64,000 bases of DNA from Collinsella sp. (GCA_019425045.1 JAHYYI010000005.1:49381-113380); one strand, 5' to 3'; positions 1 through 6,899 are shown, counted from the stretch's first letter. The notes: generated by a model from the sequence alone, not told the origin. Numbers and translations: made by a program.

Positions 1-1
1 G

Positions 2-268
2 CCGAAGCCGCCCGAGGCGCTTCCGGTGTTCGAGTGCATCAGCGACCCGGCCGCGGCGCGGGCCATCGTGGAATCGGAAGACGTGTTCGAGTTCGACGGC
101 AAGGGCGGCTTCACGCTCGTGTCCAGCCCCGTGGCCGTCATGGACGCGGAAGGCGGCGAGGCCAACGCCGTTGACTTCTCGGCGCTCACTGACGAGGAGA
201 TATGCGGGGTCCACAGAGTGCAACCCGGCGACATATCGCGGACACTTGCGGCCGAAGGAAAGGAGTGA
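2..268 (+). CDS. Phage tail/baseplate protein, C-terminal part (partial at window edge)
   Basis: The reading frame is open from the first bases of the window and ends at 268, so only the last 88 or so codons are visible. The fragment is acidic and has no recognisable motif. It lies 3 bp upstream of the BppU-like gene on the same strand, which suggests a tail or baseplate structural gene of the same prophage operon. The function is inferred from position only. An internal ATG is not needed because the gene clearly began outside the window. Confidence 0.55.
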   Translation, partial: PKPPEALPVFECISDPAAARAIVESEDVFEFDGKGGFTLVSSPVAVMDAEGGEANAVDFSALTDEEICGVHRVQPGDISRTLAAEGKE

Positions 269-271
269 GGC

Positions 272-1174
272 ATGGCAACGCACGAGCTTACGCTCAACCT
301 CAAGAAGACCAACATAGCGCCGCCCGTCATCACCGTGCACCAGGGCGACAGCGCCGAGGTCCTGAAGGCCGCCATCTACGACGGCGACAAGAAGGCGGCC
401 CTGACGGGCTGCAAGGTGCACCTCATGGCTGCGAAACCCGACCACACCTACGTGGAGCAGCAGTTCACTGGCATCAGCGACAACGTGGCCACCGTGACGG
501 TCGACCCCGCCGTCTTCGGCGTGGCCGGGCTGCTCAAGGTGTGCTACGTGCGCGTGCGGAACGCGGCGGGGCTGGACGCCACCACCGAGAACGTCCTGGT
601 GAACGTGCTGCCCTCGGCGAGCGCGTCGGGCGAGATATCCGGCCCGTACGTCGATGCGGTGGAGGCGATCATCGCGAACCTCGAAGGGCAGCTAGCCGAC
701 GTGAGCGCGCTGAACGCGCAGATGCAGAAGGCCGAGGCCTCCCGCGCGAGCGCGGAAAACCAGCGCGCCGCGAGCGAGAAGGCACGCCAGACCGCCGAAA
801 CCGGGCGCGCAGAGGCCGAGAAGAAGCGCGCCGCGGCGGAAAGCGACCGCGTGACCGAGGCGTCGCAGCTGAAGACGGCCTCGCAAGCCGCCACGGCTGC
901 GGCAAACGGCGCGGCCTCGAACGCCGACGCGGCGGCAAACACCGCCATGCAGATAGCCAACAGCGTGGCGCAGGGCAGCGCGGGCAGCTCGGACATGGCC
1001 AAGCAGAAGCAGCAGATAGCCGACCTGTACGGCAAGCTGGCCGACGCCACGGACGCGTTCATCTACGACGACGGCACCGTGTACTGCCCCGCCTCCAAGG
1101 CCAGCGCATCGGGCAGCACCGTCACGTTCGGGAGCACCTGCACGGCGTCCGGCACAACCCTCAACCTCAAGTAG
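272..1174 (+). CDS. BppU-like phage baseplate upper protein with long coiled coil
   Basis: 300 aa, starting at ATG 272 behind GAAAGGAGTGAGGC. The N-terminal ~120 residues form a beta-rich domain opening with MATHELTLNLKKTN and the VITVHQGD-type strand seen in baseplate upper proteins (BppU family). Residues ~125-245 are an Ala/Glu/Lys/Arg-rich heptad region that should form a trimeric coiled coil. A short beta-type tail follows (FIYDDGTVYCPASK). In siphophages of Gram-positive bacteria such proteins link the baseplate to the receptor-binding protein. The next gene, 12 bp downstream, is the DGR-diversified protein, which fits that job. The family call is by similarity of pattern; placement in the baseplate is inferred. 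Confidence 0.65.
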   Translation: MATHELTLNLKKTNIAPPVITVHQGDSAEVLKAAIYDGDKKAALTGCKVHLMAAKPDHTYVEQQFTGISDNVATVTVDPAVFGVAGLLKVCYVRVRNAAGLDATTENVLVNVLPSASASGEISGPYVDAVEAIIANLEGQLADVSALNAQMQKAEASRASAENQRAASEKARQTAETGRAEAEKKRAAAESDRVTEASQLKTASQAATAAANGAASNADAAANTAMQIANSVAQGSAGSSDMAKQKQQIADLYGKLADATDAFIYDDGTVYCPASKASASGSTVTFGSTCTASGTTLNLK

Positions 1175-1186
1175 AAAGGCAACGAA

Positions 1187-2095
1187 ATGGCACAAGCGAA
1201 AACCCTGTCGGTGGGCGGCACCGGCTACGAGGTCATCGACGATACCGCGCGCAGCAACGCGCAGACGGCGCTCAACAACGCCGAGTACAACCGCCAGGGC
1301 CAAATCGGCAAGTACGGCGGGCAGAACATCGCCACCATCCTAGCGGGAGAGATCGGCAGCGGCAGCGTGTACGACGCGCTGCATAAGCGCATCGCCGCCG
1401 CGAACTTCGCAGGCCTGCGCGTGGGCGACTACCTGGACGTGCCGCTTGTGAGCGCATCCGCCGTCACCACACAGCAATCTGTGCGGTTCCTGCTTGCCCA
1501 CATCGACCCGTACCTTTACTGCGGCGACAACAGCAAGGGACACCATATCGCGTTCGTGGCGTCCGCTCCCGTGCCCGTAGCCAAGACCGTGACCGGCGTG
1601 GCAAACGACAGCTACCTGATGTGGAACACTGCGAACACCAACCAGGGCACCGCAGACGTGAAGAACCCGTACCTGAACAGCAACCTCAAGGCGTGGGAGA
1701 AGCTGTTCGAGGCGTGCCTGCCCGAGGGGCTGACCAAGTACCTGCTTACCCAGCGCGTGCTGCTTGAGGAGCGGTACAGCGCCAGCGGCGCGCTCAACGA
1801 CTCCAACTCGTGGAGCTGGCAGGATATCGGCAAGGTGTTCTCGCTGTCGGAGATGGAGGTGTACGGCTGCCCAGTGTGGGGCACCAAGGGCTACAGCGTC
1901 GGCTTTGACTGCCAGTGGGACCTGTTCAGGGACACCGCGCACCGAATCAACGGAACTCGGTCCGCTTGGTGGCTGCGTTCCGTCATGGGTGGCTCCTCGT
2001 CCTACGTGTGCTGCGTCAGCGGCAACGGCAATGCCGACTACGGTTCGGCGACGGCCGTCTGGGTTCGCCCCCGCCCCGGCTTCCTCGTCGGCTAG
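1187..2095 (+). CDS. DGR target: phage tail/receptor-binding protein with hypervariable C-type-lectin-like C terminus
   Basis: 302 aa, ATG 1187 behind AGAAAGG. The N-terminal ~60 residues are helical and probably attach to the baseplate; the rest is a globular domain ending in WWLRS (261-265) and VWVRPRP (291-297), the signature of the formylglycine-enzyme/C-type-lectin fold used by DGR variable proteins (DUF6273-like). The last 129 bases before 2084 are the variable repeat. Compared with the template, residues S259, A260, Y273, C276, S278, G279, D284 and A290 have been changed from Y, N, N, Y, N, N, N and T. These residues lie where the lectin fold exposes its ligand-binding face. It follows the BppU-like gene, so it is probably the host-receptor-binding tip protein. 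The protein stops at 2095 inside the VR-adjacent hairpin. Confidence 0.85.
   Translation: MAQAKTLSVGGTGYEVIDDTARSNAQTALNNAEYNRQGQIGKYGGQNIATILAGEIGSGSVYDALHKRIAAANFAGLRVGDYLDVPLVSASAVTTQQSVRFLLAHIDPYLYCGDNSKGHHIAFVASAPVPVAKTVTGVANDSYLMWNTANTNQGTADVKNPYLNSNLKAWEKLFEACLPEGLTKYLLTQRVLLEERYSASGALNDSNSWSWQDIGKVFSLSEMEVYGCPVWGTKGYSVGFDCQWDLFRDTAHRINGTRSAWWLRSVMGGSSSYVCCVSGNGNADYGSATAVWVRPRPGFLVG
1956..2084 (+). repeat. DGR variable repeat (VR)
   Basis: This segment aligns without gaps to 2695-2823 (offset 739). It differs at 12 positions, and all 12 are A in the template: seven A to G (1964, 2013, 2019, 2021, 2022, 2036, 2054), four A to C (1956, 1962, 1965, 2080) and one A to T (2003). No C, G or T of the template is changed. 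The last 25 bases, rich in G and C, are identical apart from 2080 and should act as the initiation-of-mutagenic-homing (IMH) region. Homology ends at 2084; at the left edge the first non-adenine mismatch is at 1955. Confidence 0.93.
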
Positions 2096-2103
2096 CCAGC
2101 CGA
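2088..2103 (+). promoter_or_regulatory. VR-adjacent hairpin/cruciform (DGR target-recognition element)
   Basis: TCGGCT (2088-2093), loop AGCC, AGCCGA (2098-2103): a 6-bp stem with a 4-nt loop starting 3 bp after the end of VR homology. DGRs such as that of Bordetella phage BPP-1 need a short hairpin with a tetraloop just downstream of the IMH in the target, absent from TR. The matching site after TR has no such hairpin. The TAG stop of the target gene lies in the stem and loop. Confidence 0.7.
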
Positions 2104-2124
2104 GTGCTCTATACTCTGCTTTTA

Positions 2125-2175
2125 GGCGACCGCCTTGCGCGGTCGCCTCTCGCCCGCGAAGCGGGCCGTTTTTTT
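2125..2175 (+). terminator. Double-hairpin rho-independent terminator
   Basis: A 9-bp stem GGCGACCGC/GCGGTCGCC (2125-2147) is followed by a second stem GCCCGC-gaa-GCGGGC (2152-2166) and seven T (2169-2175). It sits between the target gene and the Avd gene, so the tail operon probably ends or is attenuated here and the retroelement genes are expressed separately or by readthrough. Confidence 0.8.
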
Positions 2176-2200
2176 CCGCCAGTTTCCCCAGGAGGTGCAC

Positions 2201-2671
2201 GTGAGCGGCGTCTACCAGCGCAACCGTGAGGTTTCCGAGTACAAGTTTTTCACTCAAGCAATCGCCATCCGCGTGGAGGTCAACAAGCTGATGGCGTCGT
2301 CCTCCGTGGTTCCGAAGGCCTATCGTCTGCTGAACGCGGTGCCGACCGTGGAGACGGCGCGCAGCATCGTGTACAACGTCAACCGCGCCGACTGCTTCTA
2401 TCCCAACAGCTCGTTCAACGCGCTGGAGAGGAAACGCTACCTGACGCTGGCGATAGCCGACTGCGAGCAGCTGATGCTCGACATGCAGTGCCTCATGGAC
2501 ATCGGCCTGCCCGTGAACGCCAACCGCTTCGAGGCGCTGGCGGGCATGGTCGAGGAGGAGATCAAACTGCTCAAGGGCGCGCGCAAGAACGTACGCGTCA
2601 CCGGCAAGAAGACGACCGACGAGCGCATAGCCGAGGCCGAGGCCGAGCTAGAGCGCCTGCGTTCGCTATAA
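2201..2671 (+). CDS. avd: Avd-like DGR accessory protein
   Basis: 156 aa. The frame is open further upstream, but GTG 2201 has an excellent AGGAGGT 4-5 bases ahead (2190-2196), while upstream starts would lie inside the terminator. The protein is all-helical and rich in K, R, E and L, with four long helices in the positions expected of the four-helix bundle that forms the Avd pentamer. Avd binds the reverse transcriptase and the TR RNA and is required for mutagenic retrohoming. The evidence is its size, helical pattern and location exactly between VR gene and TR, the canonical order target-avd-TR-RT. The sequence family was recognised by layout, not by a conserved motif. Confidence 0.75.
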   Translation: MSGVYQRNREVSEYKFFTQAIAIRVEVNKLMASSSVVPKAYRLLNAVPTVETARSIVYNVNRADCFYPNSSFNALERKRYLTLAIADCEQLMLDMQCLMDIGLPVNANRFEALAGMVEEEIKLLKGARKNVRVTGKKTTDERIAEAEAELERLRSL

Positions 2672-2672
2672 T
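2667..2672 (+). promoter_or_regulatory. Possible -10 box for the TR RNA
   Basis: A perfect TATAAT overlaps the avd stop codon and lies 23 bp before the start of the TR homology. No convincing -35 is present at the expected spacing (around 2644-2649). It would give an RNA starting about 2680 that carries TR into the reverse transcriptase gene. Confidence 0.3.
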
Positions 2673-2694
2673 GGGCGGCGGTCCCGCCTTGTAT

Positions 2695-2823
2695 ATCGGT
2701 ACAATTGGTGGCTGCGTTCCGTCATGGGTGGCTCCTCGTCCAACGTGTGCTACGTCAACAACAACGGCAATGCCAACTACGGTTCGGCGACGACCGTCTG
2801 GGTTCGCCCCCGCCCCGGATTCC
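2695..2823 (+). repeat. DGR template repeat (TR), non-coding
   Basis: Non-coding copy of VR located between avd and the reverse transcriptase gene. In the VR reading frame it would read YRYNWWLRS and then NVCYVNNNGNANY, i.e. it is loaded with AAC/AAT and TAC codons, the codons whose adenine mutagenesis gives the broadest residue choice. It contains 22 adenines, of which 12 differ in the present VR. After 2823 it diverges from the target and lacks the downstream hairpin, as expected for a template that must not be overwritten. Confidence 0.93.
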
Positions 2824-2944
2824 CTTACTGCCAGACCGAGTAGGCCCCAGGGCCGAAAGCAGAGCGCGGAGAGGAAGGAAGGCGCGACCATCGGGCATGC
2901 GCCCGTAAATACGCACCCCGCGAGGGTGGCCGGACGCTGCTTGC

Positions 2945-4216
2945 ATGGCGCGGCGCTCCGTGGCTTCGCCGCGTTTCATGGCCATACCTCAAGCGGCTGT
3001 CAGAGCCACATTGAAAGCCGTGCGGGTGCCTTCTGTGAACTCCGAGCAAAGGCGGGCGGCGCGCCGGAAGCGCCGCGAGGAGAAGCGGGCCAAGGCCAAG
3101 GCCGAGCGCGTCAAGACGTGCACGCTTGAGACCGTGGCCGACCTCAACAGCCTGTGCAAGGCTTCCAAGCAGGCCGCGCGCGGCGTGATGTGGAAGGCGT
3201 CCACGCAGCGGTACATGAAGGACTACCTGCGCAACGCCGTCCTGTCCCGCCGCGACCTTTTGGAGGGCCGCGACATATGCCGGGGCTTCATCCGCTTCGA
3301 CCTATGGGAGCGCGGCAAGCTGCGCCACATCAGCGCCGTGCACTTTCCCGAGCGCGTGGTGCAGAAGTCGCTGTCGCAGAACGCGCTCGTGCCCGCGATC
3401 GTGCCCACCCTCATAGCCGCGAACTCCGCGAACATAAAGGGGCGCGGCACCGACTACGCCCTGAAGCTGCTCAAGCGCCACCTGGCCGACCACTGGAGGC
3501 GGCACGGCCGCGAGGGCTACATACTGCTCGGCGACTTCTCCGACTACTTCGCGCGCATAGCGCACCAACCCGTCAAAGACCAGGTGGCTTCCGCGCTGCT
3601 AGATCCGCGCGTGGTCGCCTTGGAGCACCGCCTGATAGACGCGCAGGGCGATGTGGGCCTGGGGCTGGGCAGCGAGCCGAACCAGATATGCGCCGTCGCG
3701 CACCCCAACCGCATTGATCACTACGTAATCGAGATGCTGCGCCCCGAGGCCTACGGTCGATATATGGACGACTTCTACCTGATACACGAGTCCAAGGACT
3801 ACCTGCAGGTGTGCCTGCTGCTCATAGAGCGCAAATGCGCCGAGCTGGGCATCGAACTGAACCCGCGCAAGACCCGCGTGGTGAAGCTCACGCGCGGGTT
3901 CACGTGGCTGAAGAAGCGCATCTTCTACACGGACACGGGCCGCATAGTCGTGAAGCCGTGCCGAGACTCCATAACGCGGGAGCGCCGCAAGCTCAAGAAG
4001 ATGGCCCGCATGGTCGCCGATGGAATCATGACCCCTGAGCAGGTGGAGCAGAGCTACCAGAGCTGGCGCGGAGGCATGAAGCGGCTGGACGCGCACCGCA
4101 GCGTGCGGGCCATGGACGCGCTGTACCGCAGCCTGTTCGGAAATCCCGCGGGGGGGGGTTGCTCAATGCAATCCAAACCTGGAGGCGACACGGATGGGAA
4201 CATGCCCCTACCCTAG
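2945..4216 (+). CDS. DGR reverse transcriptase
   Basis: Up to 423 aa if the first ATG is used; the start is uncertain because none of ATG 2945, ATG 2978 or GTG 3035 has a good ribosome-binding site, and the conserved domain begins near residue 60. Numbered from 2945, motif A is GDFSDYF (catalytic D197), the DGR-type motif 4 is GLGLGSEPNQ (238-247, in place of QGxxxSP of retroviral enzymes) and the catalytic box is YMDDF (273-277). There is no maturase or endonuclease domain, which separates it from group II introns. It copies the TR RNA with adenine-directed errors and delivers the cDNA to VR. Near the 3' end a run of nine G at 4150-4158 sets the reading frame of the last 22 or so codons; with eight G the frame would instead end at TGA 4237, overlapping ATG 4235 of the next gene. 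Confidence 0.92.
   Translation: MARRSVASPRFMAIPQAAVRATLKAVRVPSVNSEQRRAARRKRREEKRAKAKAERVKTCTLETVADLNSLCKASKQAARGVMWKASTQRYMKDYLRNAVLSRRDLLEGRDICRGFIRFDLWERGKLRHISAVHFPERVVQKSLSQNALVPAIVPTLIAANSANIKGRGTDYALKLLKRHLADHWRRHGREGYILLGDFSDYFARIAHQPVKDQVASALLDPRVVALEHRLIDAQGDVGLGLGSEPNQICAVAHPNRIDHYVIEMLRPEAYGRYMDDFYLIHESKDYLQVCLLLIERKCAELGIELNPRKTRVVKLTRGFTWLKKRIFYTDTGRIVVKPCRDSITRERRKLKKMARMVADGIMTPEQVEQSYQSWRGGMKRLDAHRSVRAMDALYRSLFGNPAGGGCSMQSKPGGDTDGNMPLP
4150..4158 (+). repeat. Nine-G homopolymer in the reverse transcriptase gene
   Basis: Nine consecutive G close to the 3' end of the reverse transcriptase. Length change by one base alters only the tail after the catalytic domain. It may be a slippage site, a sequencing indel or a natural frameshift. 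Confidence 0.6.
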
Positions 4217-4234
4217 CAACGGAAGGAGCGACCC

Positions 4235-4480
4235 ATGACGGAACAGGAAATCGCCGGGGAGATCAACGGCTACAAACAGCAGCTTGAGCAGAGCGACTAC
4301 AAGGTCATGAAGGCGGTGGAGCGCATCTTCTCCGCATCGTCCATCACCGACCTGCTCTCGGCCATCGCCGCAGCTGCCAAGGAGGTGGCCGAGATCATCT
4401 CGCAGCGCCAGACATGGCGCAACCGCATCAACGAGCTGGAAGCCATGGAGCCCGACCAGCCGGAAGCGCCGCAGGAGTAG
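4235..4480 (+). CDS. Small helical phage protein of unknown function
   Basis: 81 aa, ATG 4235 behind GGAAGGAGCGACCC. It is mostly helical, charged at both ends (MTEQEIAGEINGYKQQ... and ...NELEAMEPDQPEAPQE) with an Ala-rich centre. It is followed immediately by a strong terminator, so it closes the retroelement part of the operon. No family was recognised. Position between the DGR and the lysis genes suggests a phage structural or accessory role. Confidence 0.6.
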   Translation: MTEQEIAGEINGYKQQLEQSDYKVMKAVERIFSASSITDLLSAIAAAAKEVAEIISQRQTWRNRINELEAMEPDQPEAPQE

Positions 4481-4482
4481 CG

Positions 4483-4510
4483 AGCGCCCCTTCGGGGGCG
4501 CTTTTCTTTT
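4483..4510 (+). terminator. Rho-independent terminator
   Basis: AGCGCCCC-ttcg-GGGGCGCT, an 8-bp stem with a stable UUCG loop, followed by TTTCTTTT. It lies 2 bp after the stop of the small helical gene. Confidence 0.85.
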
Positions 4511-4566
4511 GCCCGGCGACACCTCGCGGACAATCGCGGCAGCGATTCGAGGAGGTGAGAAAACGA

Positions 4567-4980
4567 ATGACCGACGTGCTGGAAATCTTCGCGCCGTACG
4601 GCCCCGGGTCGCTTTTCGGCGCGCTGCTCGTCCTAGTGGTCCTGTACTTCGGCAAGCAGTTCCTCGAAGAGTTCAAGGCCCAGAACGAGCGCAAGGCGAA
4701 CATCGACCTCAAGCGCGAAGAGCGAAAGCAGGACGAGGTGAACGAGCGGGCGCAGCGCGACCGCGAGCGCAGCCAGATGGAGGGCCGCATCGCCGCTCAG
4801 ATGGAACGCAGCAACGCGCTGATGGAGGCTATGAAGGCGCTCATGGAGTCCGTCGTGACCTCCAATGAGGTGCTGCACGCCGACCTGGCGAACAGCCAGG
4901 CGCGCAGCCAGGGCATGGCGGCGAAGGTCGACCACATCGCCGACCGCGTTGACCTGCTCTACAAGGAATCGGCTCGATAG
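4567..4980 (+). CDS. Phage membrane-anchored coiled-coil protein of the lysis module
   Basis: 137 aa from ATG 4567, which has GGAGGTG 9-15 bases ahead; upstream starts in this frame would cross the terminator. One hydrophobic segment near residues 13-32 (LFGALLVLVVLYFGKQF) is followed by a long charged coiled coil rich in Glu, Arg and Lys. The layout resembles small membrane proteins encoded just before holins in Gram-positive phages (XhlA-like). Function is inferred from topology and position 13 bp before the holin gene. Confidence 0.6.
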   Translation: MTDVLEIFAPYGPGSLFGALLVLVVLYFGKQFLEEFKAQNERKANIDLKREERKQDEVNERAQRDRERSQMEGRIAAQMERSNALMEAMKALMESVVTSNEVLHADLANSQARSQGMAAKVDHIADRVDLLYKESAR

Positions 4981-4993
4981 AAAGGAATCCGAA

Positions 4994-5299
4994 ATGACAG
5001 AAATGCAAGCAATCGCAGCCATCGTGCTGTCTTTCGCCGTGCCGTTCGCGGTGCAGCTGATCAAGACCGAGGCCATGACCGGCAAGGCCGCGCGCATCCT
5101 GGCGCTGGGCTGCTCGCTCCTGGCGGGCGTCGTGACCGGCTTCGTGGGCGGCGTGCCCGCAGACCCGGGCGCATGGGTCACGTGCGCCTTCGCCGTGGTA
5201 GGCGGCGTGCAGGCGGCCTACACGCTGTTCAAGTCGGTAGGCATCACATCCAAGTGGCTCGACGCCCTGCTGGGCGTGACCGTAGGCGGGAAGGAGTAG
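4994..5299 (+). CDS. Phage holin
   Basis: 101 aa from ATG 4994 behind GAAAGGAATCCG. Three hydrophobic stretches (about residues 7-23, 34-52 and 61-77) with a short charged N and C terminus give the topology of phage holins that permeabilise the membrane and release or activate the endolysin. The gene ends 3 bp before the amidase gene, the standard holin-endolysin order. No holin family was identified with certainty. Confidence 0.7.
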   Translation: MTEMQAIAAIVLSFAVPFAVQLIKTEAMTGKAARILALGCSLLAGVVTGFVGGVPADPGAWVTCAFAVVGGVQAAYTLFKSVGITSKWLDALLGVTVGGKE

Positions 5300-5302
5300 G
5301 CA

Positions 5303-6115
5303 ATGACTAAACTGTTCATCATCTGCGGCCACGGCGCTGGCGACCCCGGCTGCTGCGCAGGCGGCTGCACCGAGGCCGAGCGCGTTCGCGCCCTGGGCCA
5401 GCGAATCAAGGAACTGGGCGGTTCCGAGGTCGAGCTGGGCGATACGTCCCGCAACTGGTACGCCGACGGCGGGCTTAACCGCCTGAGCACCGACGCGCCA
5501 GTGGTGGAGCTGCACATGGACGCCAGCGGCATCGCCACGGCCCACGGCGCGCACGTCATCATCAAGGAGGGCTTTGAGCCTGACGAGTACGACAATGCGC
5601 TGGCCGACAAGCTGGCGGCGTTCATGCCCGGGCGCTCCGAGAAGCTGGTGCGCCGTTCCGACCTCGCGAACCCGAACCGAGCCGCCGCGCGCGGCATCAA
5701 CTACCGCCTGTGCGAGAACGGCTTCATCGACAACGACGGCGACCGCGAGAAGTTCAACGGCAACCTGGACGAGCTGGCGCGCATCTACCTGGAATGCTTC
5801 GGCATCACTGCTGGAAGCGCCCCCGCAGCCGTCCCGCAGCCGCAGCCTGCGCAGCAGGAAACGACCGAGAACTTCGGCGGCACCTACCGCTGCACTGTGG
5901 ACTACCTGCGCGTGCGCGACGTCCCCGGCCTGGGCGGCACCGAGGTGGCGCACTATTCCAGCGGCGAGACCGTGACGCTGGATAACTGGTACAAGATCGC
6001 CGACGGCTACGTGTGGGGCCGATACACGGGCTACAGCGGCGCAACGCGCTACATCGCCGTGGGCAAGGCCACGGGCAAGCCAGAGTCCGACGACTATCTG
6101 GTGAAGGTGGGGTAG
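5303..6115 (+). CDS. Endolysin: N-acetylmuramoyl-L-alanine amidase (Amidase_3-like) with C-terminal SH3-like wall-binding domain
   Basis: 270 aa, ATG 5303 behind GGAAGGAG. The N-terminal half opens with LFIICGHGAGDPG, the first zinc-ligand His motif of Amidase_3 enzymes, and continues with PVVELHMDAS (second His, about residue 71) and a C-terminal Glu-containing region. A Pro/Gln-rich linker (about 172-188, PAAVPQPQPAQQE) joins a ~75-residue SH3-like domain (YRCTVDYLRVRDVPG...) that should bind the cell wall. It cleaves the bond between muramic acid and the stem peptide at the end of the lytic cycle. No signal peptide, consistent with dependence on the holin. Confidence 0.8.
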   Translation: MTKLFIICGHGAGDPGCCAGGCTEAERVRALGQRIKELGGSEVELGDTSRNWYADGGLNRLSTDAPVVELHMDASGIATAHGAHVIIKEGFEPDEYDNALADKLAAFMPGRSEKLVRRSDLANPNRAAARGINYRLCENGFIDNDGDREKFNGNLDELARIYLECFGITAGSAPAAVPQPQPAQQETTENFGGTYRCTVDYLRVRDVPGLGGTEVAHYSSGETVTLDNWYKIADGYVWGRYTGYSGATRYIAVGKATGKPESDDYLVKVG

Positions 6116-6118
6116 GCC

Positions 6119-6430
6119 ATGCCGTACCCGAGCCCCGCAGACGAGGAGCGCAACGGCGGGTGCGGCCCCATCCTCGCGGCGGTCGTCCTGCTGTTCATCG
6201 TCCTGGCCGCCGCCAGCTGCGCGTCGCAGGCCATGGGAGCGCAAGACGTGACCGTGAGGCAAGCCCGCACGGACGGCCCCATATACGACCTGCCCGAGGG
6301 CATCGGCCAGGAAATCGTGTGCGACGAGCACAACCGCGAGTACCTGCTGCTTACCACCGAGCAGGGCGGCGTGTTCCTCATGCCGTACATGGACGAGGAC
6401 GGCGAGCAGGAGATCATGCCGCAGGCCTAG
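6119..6430 (+). CDS. Small phage membrane/lipoprotein-like protein
   Basis: 103 aa, ATG 6119 three bases after the amidase stop. A single strongly hydrophobic segment (about residues 18-34, ILAAVVLLFIVLAAASC) ends in Ala-Ala-Ser-Cys, which could be a lipobox-like site, followed by a ~70-residue extracytoplasmic domain. As the last gene of the lysis cassette it could be a spanin-like or superinfection-related protein, but nothing in the sequence proves that. Confidence 0.55.
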   Translation: MPYPSPADEERNGGCGPILAAVVLLFIVLAAASCASQAMGAQDVTVRQARTDGPIYDLPEGIGQEIVCDEHNREYLLLTTEQGGVFLMPYMDEDGEQEIMPQA

Positions 6431-6435
6431 AACGC

Positions 6436-6467
6436 AAAGAAGCCGCCCCGTATGGAGCGGCTTCTTT
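6436..6467 (+). terminator. Terminator at the prophage end
   Basis: AAAGAAGCCGC/GCGGCTTCTTT, an 11-bp perfect stem beginning 6 bp after the last phage gene, with T-rich downstream arm. It closes the prophage operon before ssrA, and because it is A/T-symmetrical it could also work on the other strand. Confidence 0.85.
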
Positions 6468-6535
6468 CTATCTGACGAGCAATACGAACGCCCGCCTAAC
6501 GACGAACACGCGTATGTGTTCGCCTACTGAACAGT

Positions 6536-6560
6536 TGGTGGAGGCGCGGAGAATCGAACT
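6536..6560. other. Probable phage attachment site in the 3' end of ssrA
   Basis: The prophage genes end ~105 bp from the CCA end of ssrA (6536). The 3' T-arm/acceptor part of tmRNA genes is a common integration target for tyrosine-recombinase phages, which restore the gene on integration. The partner site and integrase would lie left of the window, so the exact core cannot be defined here. Confidence 0.4.
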
Positions 6561-6899
6561 CCGGTCCACGAAAGCCCCCTGATTGGCATCTCCAAGCTCA
6601 GTCGCTGGTTTAGTCTCGGACGCTTTGCGCGCAGCGACACGCTCGCGGCATCCCAACCGGTTCGGTCTTAGCCTGCGCCATACCGATTACGTGCGCAGGA
6701 GCATTCCCCTAACATGACGTCGCGCCGGTGTCGGGGAAATCACCGGGTTGACGTGCCGCTATAAACTAAGCAGCGAGAGCCATAGGCTCAAAAGAAGAGT
6801 TGTTGTCAATTCAATTTGACGGTACCCCTGTTTAACGAGGCGAGGAGACCTCGGCTTGCTTCCTCTCTCAGAGCTATCGTGTCGAAACCAGTCGCCCCC
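6536..6899 (-). ncRNA. ssrA: Transfer-messenger RNA
   Basis: 364 nt. The 5' end reads GGGGGCGACTGGTTTCGACA, the hallmark of bacterial tmRNA, and the 3' end reads TTCGATTCTCCGCGCCTCCA plus CCA. Seven base pairs form between the 5' GGGGGCG and the 3' CGCCTCC. The tag reading frame ends DNNSSFEPMALAA followed by TAG; the resume codon is probably GAC just after an in-frame TGA, though the first tag codon cannot be fixed by eye. It rescues stalled ribosomes and marks the products for proteolysis. The encoded CCA marks the gene end at 6536. Confidence 0.97.

Noticed and set aside
2945..4216. Group II intron maturase or retron reverse transcriptase
   Set aside because: There are no maturase or HNH domains, no intron or msr/msd structure, and the adjacent adenine-specific TR/VR pair defines a DGR.
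4841..6331. Long minus-strand open frame (496 codons) across the lysis genes
   Set aside because: It is antisense to the holin, amidase and downstream gene, which have clear domains and ribosome-binding sites; long antisense frames are common in high-GC DNA.
6536..6620. tRNA gene ending in CCA
   Set aside because: The acceptor-like 3' end belongs to the 364-nt tmRNA, whose 5' GGGGGCGACTGGTTTCGACA and internal tag frame are present.
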